From: JAZKAR01 sp040389065
Lineage (GTDB): Bacteria; Pseudomonadota; Gammaproteobacteria; Burkholderiales; Casimicrobiaceae
Assembly: GCA_040389065.1 (NCBI GenBank)
Contig: JAZKAR010000035.1
Span: 1-52,113 of the forward strand
Direction of reading: 5' to 3'
DNA: 52,113 nucleotides
Positions within the stretch are counted from its first letter, which is position 1. Each line of letters starts with the position of its first letter. Positions 8,328 through 17,766 of the stretch are shown piece after piece. A model generated the notes under the pieces. That model worked only from the letters and a program-made list of their open reading frames with translations, was not told the DNA's origin and made no database searches. A program made the translations under genes and the position numbers.

Positions 8328-8386
8328 CAATCCTAAGCGGTGATAAGAGATTTTAAGTTAAATACATGTTCTTAAAATTTCGCAAG

Positions 8387-11300
8387 CTAGTCTCGCTTAG
8401 CTGTTTTTCTCATCAAGCTGTAAACAGCAGGAAGTACAAATAATGAAAGTAGCGGAGCAGTAATCATTCCTCCTACCATTGGGACAGCAATACGGCTCAT
8501 CACTTCACTTCCTGTTCCGCTCCCCCATAAGATAGGTAAAAGTCCTGAAATAATGACAGCTACAGTCATCACCTTAGGCCGAACCCTTAGCACTGCTCCC
8601 TCTCGTATCGCTTCCAGCAATCCTTTGTCATCATTTTGCCCTGAATCACAGCGCTCCTCCCAGGCATGTTTAAGATAAATCAGCATGATCACACCAAACT
8701 CAGCAGCCACTCCAGCCAGAGCGATAAATCCTACTCCAGTGGCCACAGACAAATTAAACCCCATTGCATAAAGAGACCATACTCCACCGGTAAGCGCAAA
8801 AGGTAATGTCGCCATAATCAAAAAGGCCTCATCAAAACGCTTAAAGGTCATATAAAGCAATACAAAGATAATCAGCAGGGTAGCGGGAACTACAACCTTT
8901 AGACGAGCATTTGCACGCTCCAGAAATTCAAATTGCCCTGAATAACTTAGGCTCATTCCAGGTTCAAGCTTTATCTGGTGAGCAATGGCCTGACGTAGAT
9001 CCGATACCGTCGACTCCAGATCGCGACCTCGTACATCAACATATACCCACCCCGAAGGTCTGGCATTTTCGCTTTTGAGCATGGGAGGGCCATCGCTAAT
9101 GCTCAATTTAGCTACCATTCCAAGAGTAATCTGACTTTTCATAGGCGTCAGAATAGGCAATTTTTCTAAAGCGCCGAGGGAGTCCCGCCATTCTCTTGGA
9201 TAGCGCACATTGATCGGAAAACGGGCCAGACCTTCTACAGTTTCCCCAATATTATCGCCACCAATAGCACTTGCTACCACAGACTGTACATCATCAATAT
9301 TTAAACCATATCTAGCTGCTGCACGGCGGTCGATATCAATATCCACGTAACGTCCTCCAGTCAAACGTTCAGCCAGGGCTGAGCTGACACCGGGAACCGT
9401 TTTGGCTACTTTTTCGATAGCCTGAGTCACTTGATCAATGTTTTTCAGACTGGTTCCAGCTACTTTTACCCCGATAGGGCTTTTGATACCTGTGGCCAGC
9501 ATATCAATACGATTTCGGATCGGTGGAATCCAAATATTGGTTAATCCTGGAACCTTAACAGCCCGATCCAGTTCTTCTACTAGTTTTTCAGGGGTCATAC
9601 CTGAACGCCATGCTTCACGTGGCTTAAAACGAATAGTGGTTTCAAACATTTCTAAGGGCGCAGGGTCAGTAGCTGTTTCTGCTCGCCCTGCCTTGCCTAA
9701 GACAGAATCCACTTCAGGAACTGTTTTAATCATCCGGTCAGTTTGTTGCAGTAACTCAGATGCCTTTTGAGCAGATAAGCCTGGCAAAGCGGAGGGCATA
9801 TACAGTAAATCGCCCTCATCCAGAGGAGGCAGAAACTCTCCTCCTAGCTTGGAAATAGGCCATAAGCTTGTTAAAAAAATGACCAAGGCAACAGCCAAAG
9901 TTACTTTGGGATAACGTAATACGCTTTCTAATAAAGGCTGATATAACTGAATTAACCATCGATTCAGAGGATTTTTAGTTTCATCAGGAATACGACCACG
10001 AATCCAGTACCCCATCAGCACAGGAATTAAGGTAACCGAAAGAATGGCAGCAGCAGCCATTGCATAAGTTTTTGTAAATGCTAATGGGCCAAACATCCGG
10101 CCTTCCTGGGCTTCTAAGGTAAAAACAGGAATAAATGAAAGCGTAATGATCATCAAACTAAAAAAAAGAGCGGGTCCCACCTCTACAGCCGCTTCTGTGA
10201 TGACATTCCAATGTTCCTGTCCTTTCAAGGTACTATTTGGATACGTGTGTTGCCATACCTCAATCTTTTTATGAGCATTTTCAATCATAACGATAGCGGC
10301 ATCAACCATTGCACCTATCGCAATAGCGATACCACCTAATGACATAATATTGGCATTCATACCTTGGTGATGCATCACGATAAACGCCGCTAATATTCCA
10401 ATCGGTAATGAAACAATGGCAACTAGTGAAGAGCGCAGATGCCAAAGAAAAAGCGTGCACACTAAGGCGACAACAATAAATTCTTCTATCAGCTTAGTGC
10501 TAAGGTTATCAATCGCGCGATCAATGAGCTGACTTCTGTCATACGTCGTTATAATCTCTACACCTTGCGGCAGACTTTTTTTCAGTTCCGCCAACTTGGT
10601 TTTAACCGCCGCAATGGTTTCACGAGCATTCTTACCGCTACGCAGAATAATGACACCACTTACCGTTTCACCTTCGCCATTCAGTTCAGCAATGCCTCGA
10701 CGCATTTCTGGCCCAAGCTGAATAGTGGCTACATCGCCTAACGTAACAGGAATACCAACTGTACTGAGCCGAAGCGGTACTGCTTTAAAATCAGCCACGG
10801 TTTTAAGATAGCCGGAAGCCCGTACCATAAATTCGGTTTCAGCTAATTCCAGTACTGCGCCGCCTGTTTCCTGATTTGCCATACGAAGTGCTTTAATCAC
10901 CTCTTTATGCGTAATACCAAAACCTGCCAGTTTTACAGGATCAATCACTACCTGATATTGTTTGACCATACCGCCCAGTGTGGCTACTTCTGCTACATTC
11001 GGTACACTCTTCAACTCAAATTTAAGGAACCAGTCCTGTAAGGCTCTTAATTGCGAAAGGTCATGTTTACCTGAGCGATCTATCAGTGCATATTGATAAA
11101 TCCATCCCACGCCTGTAGCGTCTGGCCCCAGTGTGGGTTTAGCTGAAGAAGGTAACCGGCCTTGGACTTGATTCAAGTACTCTAAAACCCGTGAACGTGC
11201 CCAATACAAATCTGTTTCATCATCAAACAGCACATAAACAAAACTATCAGCAAAAAAGGAAAATCCTCGCACTGTTTTAGCACCAGGTACAGATAGCATA

Positions 11301-11515
11301 GTAGTGGCCAAGGGATAAGTTACCTGATTCTCTACAATTTGAGGTGCCTGACCAGGATAAGAGGTACGAATAATCACCTGTACATCAGAAAGATCGGGAA
11401 GCGCATCAATAGGTGTTTTTTTTACTGACCAGATGCCCAATACTATAATCAACAAGGTAGCAAGCATGACCAGAAAACGATTAGCGACTGACCAACGGAT
11501 AAGAAAAGCTATCAT
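8387..11515 (-). CDS. cusA: CusA-like Cu(I)/Ag(I) RND efflux pump
   Basis: The 1042-aa inner-membrane proton antiporter exports monovalent metal through a tripartite channel. It has two large periplasmic loops and 12 membrane segments by the usual RND layout. The membrane segment AIAIGAMVDAAIVMIEN (about 397-413) is the signature of HME4 (Cu/Ag) pumps, unlike the DFG-type signature of the second RND pump here. The metal-site Met is preserved in the IDMLATGIKSPIG segment. It is the last gene of the leftward operon and overlaps the adaptor gene by 4 bp. Substrate is inferred from signature motifs. Confidence 0.93.
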   Translation of the reverse strand: MIAFLIRWSVANRFLVMLATLLIIVLGIWSVKKTPIDALPDLSDVQVIIRTSYPGQAPQIVENQVTYPLATTMLSVPGAKTVRGFSFFADSFVYVLFDDETDLYWARSRVLEYLNQVQGRLPSSAKPTLGPDATGVGWIYQYALIDRSGKHDLSQLRALQDWFLKFELKSVPNVAEVATLGGMVKQYQVVIDPVKLAGFGITHKEVIKALRMANQETGGAVLELAETEFMVRASGYLKTVADFKAVPLRLSTVGIPVTLGDVATIQLGPEMRRGIAELNGEGETVSGVIILRSGKNARETIAAVKTKLAELKKSLPQGVEIITTYDRSQLIDRAIDNLSTKLIEEFIVVALVCTLFLWHLRSSLVAIVSLPIGILAAFIVMHHQGMNANIMSLGGIAIAIGAMVDAAIVMIENAHKKIEVWQHTYPNSTLKGQEHWNVITEAAVEVGPALFFSLMIITLSFIPVFTLEAQEGRMFGPLAFTKTYAMAAAAILSVTLIPVLMGYWIRGRIPDETKNPLNRWLIQLYQPLLESVLRYPKVTLAVALVIFLTSLWPISKLGGEFLPPLDEGDLLYMPSALPGLSAQKASELLQQTDRMIKTVPEVDSVLGKAGRAETATDPAPLEMFETTIRFKPREAWRSGMTPEKLVEELDRAVKVPGLTNIWIPPIRNRIDMLATGIKSPIGVKVAGTSLKNIDQVTQAIEKVAKTVPGVSSALAERLTGGRYVDIDIDRRAAARYGLNIDDVQSVVASAIGGDNIGETVEGLARFPINVRYPREWRDSLGALEKLPILTPMKSQITLGMVAKLSISDGPPMLKSENARPSGWVYVDVRGRDLESTVSDLRQAIAHQIKLEPGMSLSYSGQFEFLERANARLKVVVPATLLIIFVLLYMTFKRFDEAFLIMATLPFALTGGVWSLYAMGFNLSVATGVGFIALAGVAAEFGVIMLIYLKHAWEERCDSGQNDDKGLLEAIREGAVLRVRPKVMTVAVIISGLLPILWGSGTGSEVMSRIAVPMVGGMITAPLLSLFVLPAVYSLMRKTAKRD

Positions 11516-12771
11516 GGTTGATTCCCTTTCTGAGGTAAAGGCTTAATCCCTATCCCTTTCAGACTGGCTTCAGAATCAATTAAAAATTGTCCTGAAACAA
11601 CCACATTCTGTCCTTCTTCCAAACCACGTAGTACCGTAGTTTTCGTGTCCACTTCTTGCCCGGTTTCGATCTCTACTGGCTGATAGCGTCCTTTCTCCTG
11701 TGCCAACATGACGATAGTGCGTTGTCCTGTACGAATCACTGCTTCTGTTGGAATAACTAAAGCAGAATGCACACCCGTTTCTTTAAACTGTACTTGGGCA
11801 CTTAATCCAGGTCTTAGTGATCCATCTTTGTTAGGTAGTTCGATTCTGATTTTTAAGGTACGAGTATCTGCATTTATTTCAGGAAGAATGGCCGTTACAC
11901 GTCCATGAATAACCTTTCCAGGAAAAGCGGTTAATTGGGCGTCTGCTTTTTGGCCGACTCGAATCAGCCCAGCCTGAATTTCAGGAATAGCAACATCCAG
12001 CCATACCGAAGCAATACCATTGATGCGGGCAAACGTTTGCCCTGTTGTTACCGTCATTCCTGCGCGAATATCGAGTTGCTGAATGATTCCAGAAATAGGC
12101 ACTGTAACGGTCATAACCGCGTGTGCTTTATGCGTTCTTGCGATGGTGGCAATTAATCCTTCTGACATACCTGCTAAACGCAATCTATAGCGTGCAGCCT
12201 GAATCAGAGAAGGCTCTCCACTGCGCTGAAGAGCTAAAAACTCTTCCTGAAGCCCTGCCCATTCAGGAACTAAGACATCGACTAAAGGCGAACCTGCTTT
12301 AACAAAATCACCCGGTGCTTTGGCATATACATGTTCCACAAAACCCGGAGTACGTGCCTGTACAATGGCAATATCCCGTTCATTAAATGCCACGCTACCT
12401 AAAGCTTGTACGCTACTGGAAAGCTGTTCACGGCTAACCGTTGCTAAACGCATGCCTAAATTTTGTGTTACCGCAGCAGCAACCTTAACGGATGGGCCTT
12501 CAGTGCTCTCTTCTGCGTATTGAGGCACTAGTTCCATGTCCATAAAAGGCGATTTACCAGGTTTATCAAAATGCTGGTTAGGCACCATAGGATCATACCA
12601 ATAGAGTACTTTGCGAGAAGTGCTTTGAGATAGGGTTTCAGATATAGAAGCAGGAGAAAAAACAGGTTTGGTTGTAGACATCACATGCCGGTAAGCTACC
12701 CAGTAACCGCCACCCACACCAATACCCACCAAGGCAAACGCTATCATGCTAAGTTTTAGTGGCTTGTTCAT
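11512..12771 (-). CDS. cusB: CusB-like periplasmic adaptor (membrane fusion protein)
   Basis: The 419-aa HlyD-family adaptor has an N-terminal membrane anchor (about 8-28) and then a heavy-metal-binding segment near 55-87 with the pattern YWYDPMVP...GKSPFMDMELVP, whose Met residues fit Cu/Ag binding. Barrel-sandwich and beta-barrel domains follow. It would bridge the RND pump and the outer-membrane channel and deliver periplasmic metal. The gene overlaps both neighbours (4 bp on each side), which indicates translational coupling in a three-gene transporter operon. Confidence 0.92.
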   Translation of the reverse strand: MNKPLKLSMIAFALVGIGVGGGYWVAYRHVMSTTKPVFSPASISETLSQSTSRKVLYWYDPMVPNQHFDKPGKSPFMDMELVPQYAEESTEGPSVKVAAAVTQNLGMRLATVSREQLSSSVQALGSVAFNERDIAIVQARTPGFVEHVYAKAPGDFVKAGSPLVDVLVPEWAGLQEEFLALQRSGEPSLIQAARYRLRLAGMSEGLIATIARTHKAHAVMTVTVPISGIIQQLDIRAGMTVTTGQTFARINGIASVWLDVAIPEIQAGLIRVGQKADAQLTAFPGKVIHGRVTAILPEINADTRTLKIRIELPNKDGSLRPGLSAQVQFKETGVHSALVIPTEAVIRTGQRTIVMLAQEKGRYQPVEIETGQEVDTKTTVLRGLEEGQNVVVSGQFLIDSEASLKGIGIKPLPQKGNQP

Positions 12772-14033
12772 GACTGATTCTCCCCATAGGAAAAATGCAG
12801 TTTAGCGGCCAGCATTGCTCGTTGGCCTTCCAGCTCAACGGGTTTTATACTGGCTTCAATCAGTTCGCGTCGGGCAGCAATTAAAGAGCTTAAACTACCT
12901 TTGCCTGAGCGATAACTGGCTAATGCCAGATTAACTTTTTCCTGAGCAAGCTTAAGAAAAACCTGCGTGCTTCTTTGTAACGAACGTTCAAGGCGTTCAT
13001 ATTCTGCCAGATCAGATTCCAGCATCTGGGTATGCTCGCGTAACATGGCTTCACGCTCCGCCTCAATGCGGGTGACCTCATCCTGTTTTGCGGCAACTTT
13101 TGGATTTTGGCGAGTACTGCTAAACAAAGGTAAATCAATAGTAAACTGAAGCATGACCATATCGCTATAAAGCTGACCGCGTTTGGCATAACCCACCTCC
13201 CATGACCAATCGGGGGTTTTCATGGATTGTGCTTCGCGCACTTCGGCTTCAGCCTGTTTAGTCGCAGGAATAAAAGCAGCTAGTTCAGGATGATGATGAA
13301 TGCGATGAATGACCAATTCGCGTTTAATTAGCCAGTCAGGGACAGAGCCTGCTAAAGGTTCATCCCCCTGATTACCAACCCATTGTCGTAGTTTGGAACG
13401 TGCCTGAGCCAAATCACGATTTAATTCATCTTTACGCTCTTCCAGCATCGCTGCTTCCTGTTTAGGAACTACCGCTTCGCTGATGTCACCTTTTCCACTC
13501 GCTATCTGAGCACGGATCGCACTAGCCAAAAGACGATTTTCATGAAAAAAAGATTCAAAAATCACTAGTTTACGTTCAATGGTTTGAACGGCAATCCAGG
13601 CTAAGGCTGTTTCGCGATGTACGTGCAAAAGCTCTGTAGCCTGTTCTGCTTCAGCCCGTTCTATTGCTGCTTGAGCACTATCGATACGAGCATGACGTTT
13701 ATCTTCATTAGGCATTTCCTGCATGATGCCTACCTTCTGCATCGTCATAAAATCCCGAGTGAGACTAAAACGATCAGCGCCGTTTACCGGAAGATTATCA
13801 ATGCCTATGACAAGCTTGGGATCGGGTAGCTCTCCTGCGGGAATAGCAGTATGACGAGCGGCATGAATACGAGCGTTAAAAGCTGCCATCGAAGGCGCAT
13901 GATGTTCAGCCAATTGTAATGCCTGAATAAGGCTCAAAGGTTCAGCGTAAGAAGCATGAGCGAATGTAATGAAAAGTATTCCCAGCATAACCGGGATTGC
14001 TTGATAAAAGCGTAATAAAATCATGGAATACAC
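12768..14033 (-). CDS. cusC: CusC/CzcC-like outer-membrane efflux channel
   Basis: The 421-aa TolC-family protein starts with a signal peptide (hydrophobic residues 5-30, cleavage near AEP) and shows the paired helical-barrel repeats of outer-membrane factors, with long Ala/Glu/Arg-rich coiled coils. It should form the exit duct for the Cus-like pump. It is first of the three coupled transporter genes and is preceded after 93 bp by the small Cys-rich secreted protein. Sequence similarity to the second channel at 15219-16529 is limited, so the two sets are not a recent duplication. Confidence 0.88.
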   Translation of the reverse strand: MYSMILLRFYQAIPVMLGILFITFAHASYAEPLSLIQALQLAEHHAPSMAAFNARIHAARHTAIPAGELPDPKLVIGIDNLPVNGADRFSLTRDFMTMQKVGIMQEMPNEDKRHARIDSAQAAIERAEAEQATELLHVHRETALAWIAVQTIERKLVIFESFFHENRLLASAIRAQIASGKGDISEAVVPKQEAAMLEERKDELNRDLAQARSKLRQWVGNQGDEPLAGSVPDWLIKRELVIHRIHHHPELAAFIPATKQAEAEVREAQSMKTPDWSWEVGYAKRGQLYSDMVMLQFTIDLPLFSSTRQNPKVAAKQDEVTRIEAEREAMLREHTQMLESDLAEYERLERSLQRSTQVFLKLAQEKVNLALASYRSGKGSLSSLIAARRELIEASIKPVELEGQRAMLAAKLHFSYGENQS

Positions 14034-14126
14034 CCCCGTATTATCCTGCGCAATCCCGCTATTAAAAAGGGCATGCGCCAGTGCTATCCTCTATGCATTA
14101 AGACATAGCGGAAACTTAGGTAGATA

Positions 14127-14492
14127 TCAGGACAGGACGTATTGACAGGGAGGCCGCCAGACACCGGCAGCATCGTAAGAGGCACGAGGGGGTGAGTCGT
14201 TAACAGCGATAGGAGACGCTATCATGGGTTTCTGAGTTAATGAAGCTTTAAGAGCAGGCATCTGATATACGCTGCTTGTGTTACATGCTTGGCCACACTT
14301 AAAGGCTTTGCCTGTTTTTGAAGTGGTTTGCAACGCTTCACAGCAGTCACAACAATCCATCATGACTTCAGTCATGTCTTCAGACGAAGTGTGCATAGGA
14401 CACTGTTCGATCCCCAAGCCGAATCCTGCATATCCATACAATGGAAGCGCAAAACTTAAAAGCAGGATCATAAACAGCCGGAAGAGTCGCAT
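14127..14492 (-). CDS. Small Cys/Met-rich secreted protein upstream of cus genes
   Basis: With the start MRLFRLFMILLLSFA at 14492 the protein is about 121 aa: a clear signal peptide (cleavage near YGYA), then a segment dense in potential soft-metal ligands (CPMH, MMDCCDCCE, CGQAC). A longer frame to 14579 adds 29 residues without a signal-peptide pattern, so I prefer the shorter start. The ligand cluster and its place upstream of the Cu/Ag efflux genes suggest a periplasmic copper or silver binding or sensing role. I recognise no named family. Confidence 0.65.
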   Translation of the reverse strand: MRLFRLFMILLLSFALPLYGYAGFGLGIEQCPMHTSSEDMTEVMMDCCDCCEALQTTSKTGKAFKCGQACNTSSVYQMPALKASLTQKPMIASPIAVNDSPPRASYDAAGVWRPPCQYVLS

Positions 14493-14753
14493 AGGGATTA
14501 CTTTATAAAAAGTAAAACATGTTCTATTTGAAAGTGTAACGTGTATTTTAAACAAATAATAGATGCTCTCAAAAACCATTTAATAATTTAACGGCATCAA
14601 TAATCTATGTGTTTAAGCATTTTATAATACGCGGAATAGATACTATTCAATTAAAACACTGAAAGTTTTCCAGCGTATATTAATAAAGAAGCAGAAGAAC
14701 CACTATTCCTTTATATTGTAAATAGAAAAAATAAAGACTAGAATAAAAAAACT

Positions 14754-15113
14754 ATGCGCAAACTCTTCTTCATTTTCCTGATGGCTATTTTACCGTTCCA
14801 TTTTTCATGGTCAGCGGCGTCTGAGTATTGCCAGCATGAAGAAGCTACTGTAGCTGCGCAGCATTTTGGGCATCATTTCCATGTTCACCAAGCAGATGAT
14901 GGTGACAAAGATCATCCTTACAAAAAAAATAAAGGCGTTCATCTCGATTGCAGCTTTTGCCATGTTTCGCATGCGTTAATCGATTTATCTTCTTTTTCAG
15001 CTCCACCTCTTATGAAAGCTATTAAGCAGTTGGGTCTTGATGACTCGCCGCTTCACTATACTTCCTATATCTCCCAAAGCCTTGACCGCCCTGACTGGCG
15101 TTTCGCATCGTAA
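14754..15113 (+). CDS. czcI: CzcI-like His-rich periplasmic protein
   Basis: The 119-aa protein has a signal peptide (about 1-20, ending near WSAAS) and a mature part rich in His (HHFHVHQ near 43-49) plus a CSFCHVSH motif near 63-70. Small proteins of this form precede czcCBA operons (CzcI) and are thought to modulate the response to Zn/Co/Cd. It is the first gene of the rightward metal operon, divergent from the Cus-like operon, with a 260-bp shared upstream region. Confidence 0.7.
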   Translation: MRKLFFIFLMAILPFHFSWSAASEYCQHEEATVAAQHFGHHFHVHQADDGDKDHPYKKNKGVHLDCSFCHVSHALIDLSSFSAPPLMKAIKQLGLDDSPLHYTSYISQSLDRPDWRFAS

Positions 15114-15218
15114 TACGGCGAGACGTTTAGCGCTATCTGCACGCTTATCTTAATATACTTCCCTTAGTCTTATTTCGTCTCGCCGAACTCCTTCCTATTG
15201 TTTTATCTGGAGATTTCG

Positions 15219-16529
15219 ATGCGAAGATTATATTTATCTTTTGGGCTAGCTGCGCTTGGTTTTCATTCAGCATTTGCCCAGAATGATGCAATAACATCCT
15301 TGCCCGTTCGGGGCAATGGAAGTATACGCCAGCCTATATCCCTGGAACCTTCTGGCCCGCTTAACTTAAATACCGCTCTACAATTAGCGCTGAATGCTAA
15401 TCCTGAAGTGTCGGCAGCTCAACATGAACTAAATGCACAAACAGGTAGTATTCTTCAGGCCAAAGCACTACCTAACCCTGCGGTATCTGCATTGATGGAA
15501 GATACCCGTCAGGCTACACGCACGACTACCGTTCAAATTAACCAGGAAGTCGAGCTGGGAGGTAAACGTACTGCAAGGACAGAAGTCGCAGAGCGTGCCT
15601 ATGATATTGCTGCGGTAGAGCTTAAAACTAAACGGGCACAAATCAGTGCCGAAGTGATGGCGGCTTTCTATAGTGTTCTCGTATCTCAGGAACGATTACG
15701 CTTAGTGCAATCCTCGTTGGAACTGGCACACAGTGCTACCCAAACAGCAGCTAAACGTGTCAAAGCCGGACGTGCTTCACCTGTAGAAGAAACCAAATCA
15801 ACGATTGCTGAAGCCAGCGCTAAATTAGAGTTAAACCAAGCACAAAACGCACTAGCTACAGCACGCCAGCAATTGACAACCTTCTGGGGGAATGCGCATC
15901 CACAATTTGAAAAAGCGGAAGGACAGCTTGACTATACTTTTGTACTGCCTGATTTTGCTAACCTTAGCAATCAAATAGCAGCCTCCCCTGTATTACAACG
16001 TGCCAAGCTGGAAATAGAGCGGCAACAAGCATTAATCAAAGTAGAAAACAGTCGCCGCGTTCCTAATGTGACGGTCACTCTAGGTGCTAAACGTGATGAG
16101 CAATTAGGACTCAATCAAGCTGTTTTAGGTGTGTCCATTCCTATTCCTGTTTTAAACACTAATCAAGGAAATATTCAGGAAGCAGTAAGTCGCACAGAAA
16201 AAGCAAAAGATGAGCATGTAGCAGTTCAGCTCCGTCTTAGCAATGAATTAACTGCTGCCTATGGGCGCTTCACGACATCACGCCAGCAAATGGAATCATT
16301 ACAGCAAGATATTCTTCCAAGCGCTCAATCAGCATACACGGCAGCACGGACAGGTTATGAGCTGGGTAAATTTAATGTTCTGGATGTGCTCGATGCACAG
16401 CGCACGCTGTTTCAATCACAGCTTCAATATGTCAACGCTTTAGCTGACATTCATCGTGCAGAGGCAGATATCTATCGCGTTCTGGGTACAACTCCCATTA
16501 CTCAGCCTAAGGAGTTATCCCATGAATAA
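15219..16529 (+). CDS. czcC: CzcC-like outer-membrane channel
   Basis: The start MRRLYLSFGLAALGF at 15219 follows a GGAGA ribosome site; a longer in-frame start at 15198 would spoil the signal peptide. The 436-aa product has a signal peptide cleaved near FAQ and the two-repeat TolC fold with Ala/Gln-rich helices. It would form the outer-membrane exit for the CzcCBA divalent-cation pump. Its end overlaps the czcB start by 8 bp, so the two are translationally coupled. Confidence 0.88.
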   Translation: MRRLYLSFGLAALGFHSAFAQNDAITSLPVRGNGSIRQPISLEPSGPLNLNTALQLALNANPEVSAAQHELNAQTGSILQAKALPNPAVSALMEDTRQATRTTTVQINQEVELGGKRTARTEVAERAYDIAAVELKTKRAQISAEVMAAFYSVLVSQERLRLVQSSLELAHSATQTAAKRVKAGRASPVEETKSTIAEASAKLELNQAQNALATARQQLTTFWGNAHPQFEKAEGQLDYTFVLPDFANLSNQIAASPVLQRAKLEIERQQALIKVENSRRVPNVTVTLGAKRDEQLGLNQAVLGVSIPIPVLNTNQGNIQEAVSRTEKAKDEHVAVQLRLSNELTAAYGRFTTSRQQMESLQQDILPSAQSAYTAARTGYELGKFNVLDVLDAQRTLFQSQLQYVNALADIHRAEADIYRVLGTTPITQPKELSHE

Positions 16530-17754
16530 AAAACAATCTTTTTGGATTATCCTCATTGCCGTGATTACGGTCATCCTAGGTAGTTTTATTCTTCGTTCAG
16601 AAAAGCCCCATAGCGAAAATAAGGAAGAAGCAAAGAAGACGGTAGAAAAAGTTGAGAAAGCGTCCGAACATTCAGAAACCTCTTCACCATCCGCAGAGAA
16701 AAAGAAAGAAGAACATCATGAAGAGGATAAAGTCGTTCTTAACGAAGCTCAGCGTATAGCCAGTGGCATTGAAATTAAACAAGCAGGATCAGTGCAACTT
16801 AAAAATATCCTTCAACTCCCAGGCGAAATTAAGCTGAACGAGGATCGTACTGCCCACGTTGTTCCACGATTAAGTGGAGTGGTGGAATCAGTATCTGCTG
16901 ATTTAGGCCAGTACGTTAAGAAAGGACAAGTTTTAGCGGTATTAGCGAGCACGGCACTTTCTGAATATCGAAGTGGGCTTTTGAGTGCTCAACAACGTCT
17001 GGGATTAGCGCAATCAACCTATAGTCGAGAAAAAAAACTTTGGGAAGAAAAGATATCGGCTGAACAGGATTATTTACAGGCTAAACAAGCTTTACACGAA
17101 GCAGAAATTAATGTGCGCAATGCACGAGAAAAACTGCTGGCATTAGGTGCTGCACTTCCCACTAAAGGTGCGCTGAATCGCTATGAATTACGTGCTCCCT
17201 TTGATGGTTTGGTGATTGAAAAACATCTGACATTAGGAGAGTCCGTTAAGGAAGACACGCAGGTTTTTACTTTGTCTGATCTGTCTACGGTATGGGCTGA
17301 AATCGCTGTGCCTGCAAAAGATCTAGATCGGGTGCAAGTAGGCCAGTCTGTCATGGTTAAAGCGACTTCAATGAATGTAGAAGTACCTGGAAAAATTATC
17401 TATGTAGGCTCACTTGTAGGCGATCAGACACGTACAGCAATGTCACGTATTACGCTTGCGAATCCTAAAAAAGTATGGCGTCCGGGTCTTTATATTACGG
17501 TGGGAGTGATTTCTGGAGAAACTACTGTACCCGTTGCCGTTGTCAATGAAGCCCTTCAATCAAATGAAGGAAAAACAAATGTATTCGTTCAAACAAAAGA
17601 GGGTTTTGTCGCTCAGCCAGTCAAGACAGGTCGATCAGACGGCACCTATACAGAGATTGTAGAAGGTCTTCAAGCAGGTATGCCTTATGCCGCTACCAAC
17701 AGCTTTGTGCTCAAAGCAGAGTTGGGTAAAGGCAGTGCTGAACACGATCATTAA
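16522..17754 (+). CDS. czcB: CzcB-like periplasmic adaptor
   Basis: The start at 16522 (MNKKQSFWIILIAV) gives 410 aa with an N-terminal membrane anchor. A Lys/Glu-rich low-complexity linker with several His (about 27-70) follows, then HlyD-type barrel-sandwich, hairpin and beta-barrel domains. It would link the CzcA pump to the CzcC channel. The charged His-containing linker is typical of CzcB proteins and may collect Zn/Co/Cd. Spacing to czcA is 12 bp with a clear AGGA site. Confidence 0.9.
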   Translation: MNKKQSFWIILIAVITVILGSFILRSEKPHSENKEEAKKTVEKVEKASEHSETSSPSAEKKKEEHHEEDKVVLNEAQRIASGIEIKQAGSVQLKNILQLPGEIKLNEDRTAHVVPRLSGVVESVSADLGQYVKKGQVLAVLASTALSEYRSGLLSAQQRLGLAQSTYSREKKLWEEKISAEQDYLQAKQALHEAEINVRNAREKLLALGAALPTKGALNRYELRAPFDGLVIEKHLTLGESVKEDTQVFTLSDLSTVWAEIAVPAKDLDRVQVGQSVMVKATSMNVEVPGKIIYVGSLVGDQTRTAMSRITLANPKKVWRPGLYITVGVISGETTVPVAVVNEALQSNEGKTNVFVQTKEGFVAQPVKTGRSDGTYTEIVEGLQAGMPYAATNSFVLKAELGKGSAEHDH

Positions 17755-17766
17755 AAGGACATCCTC

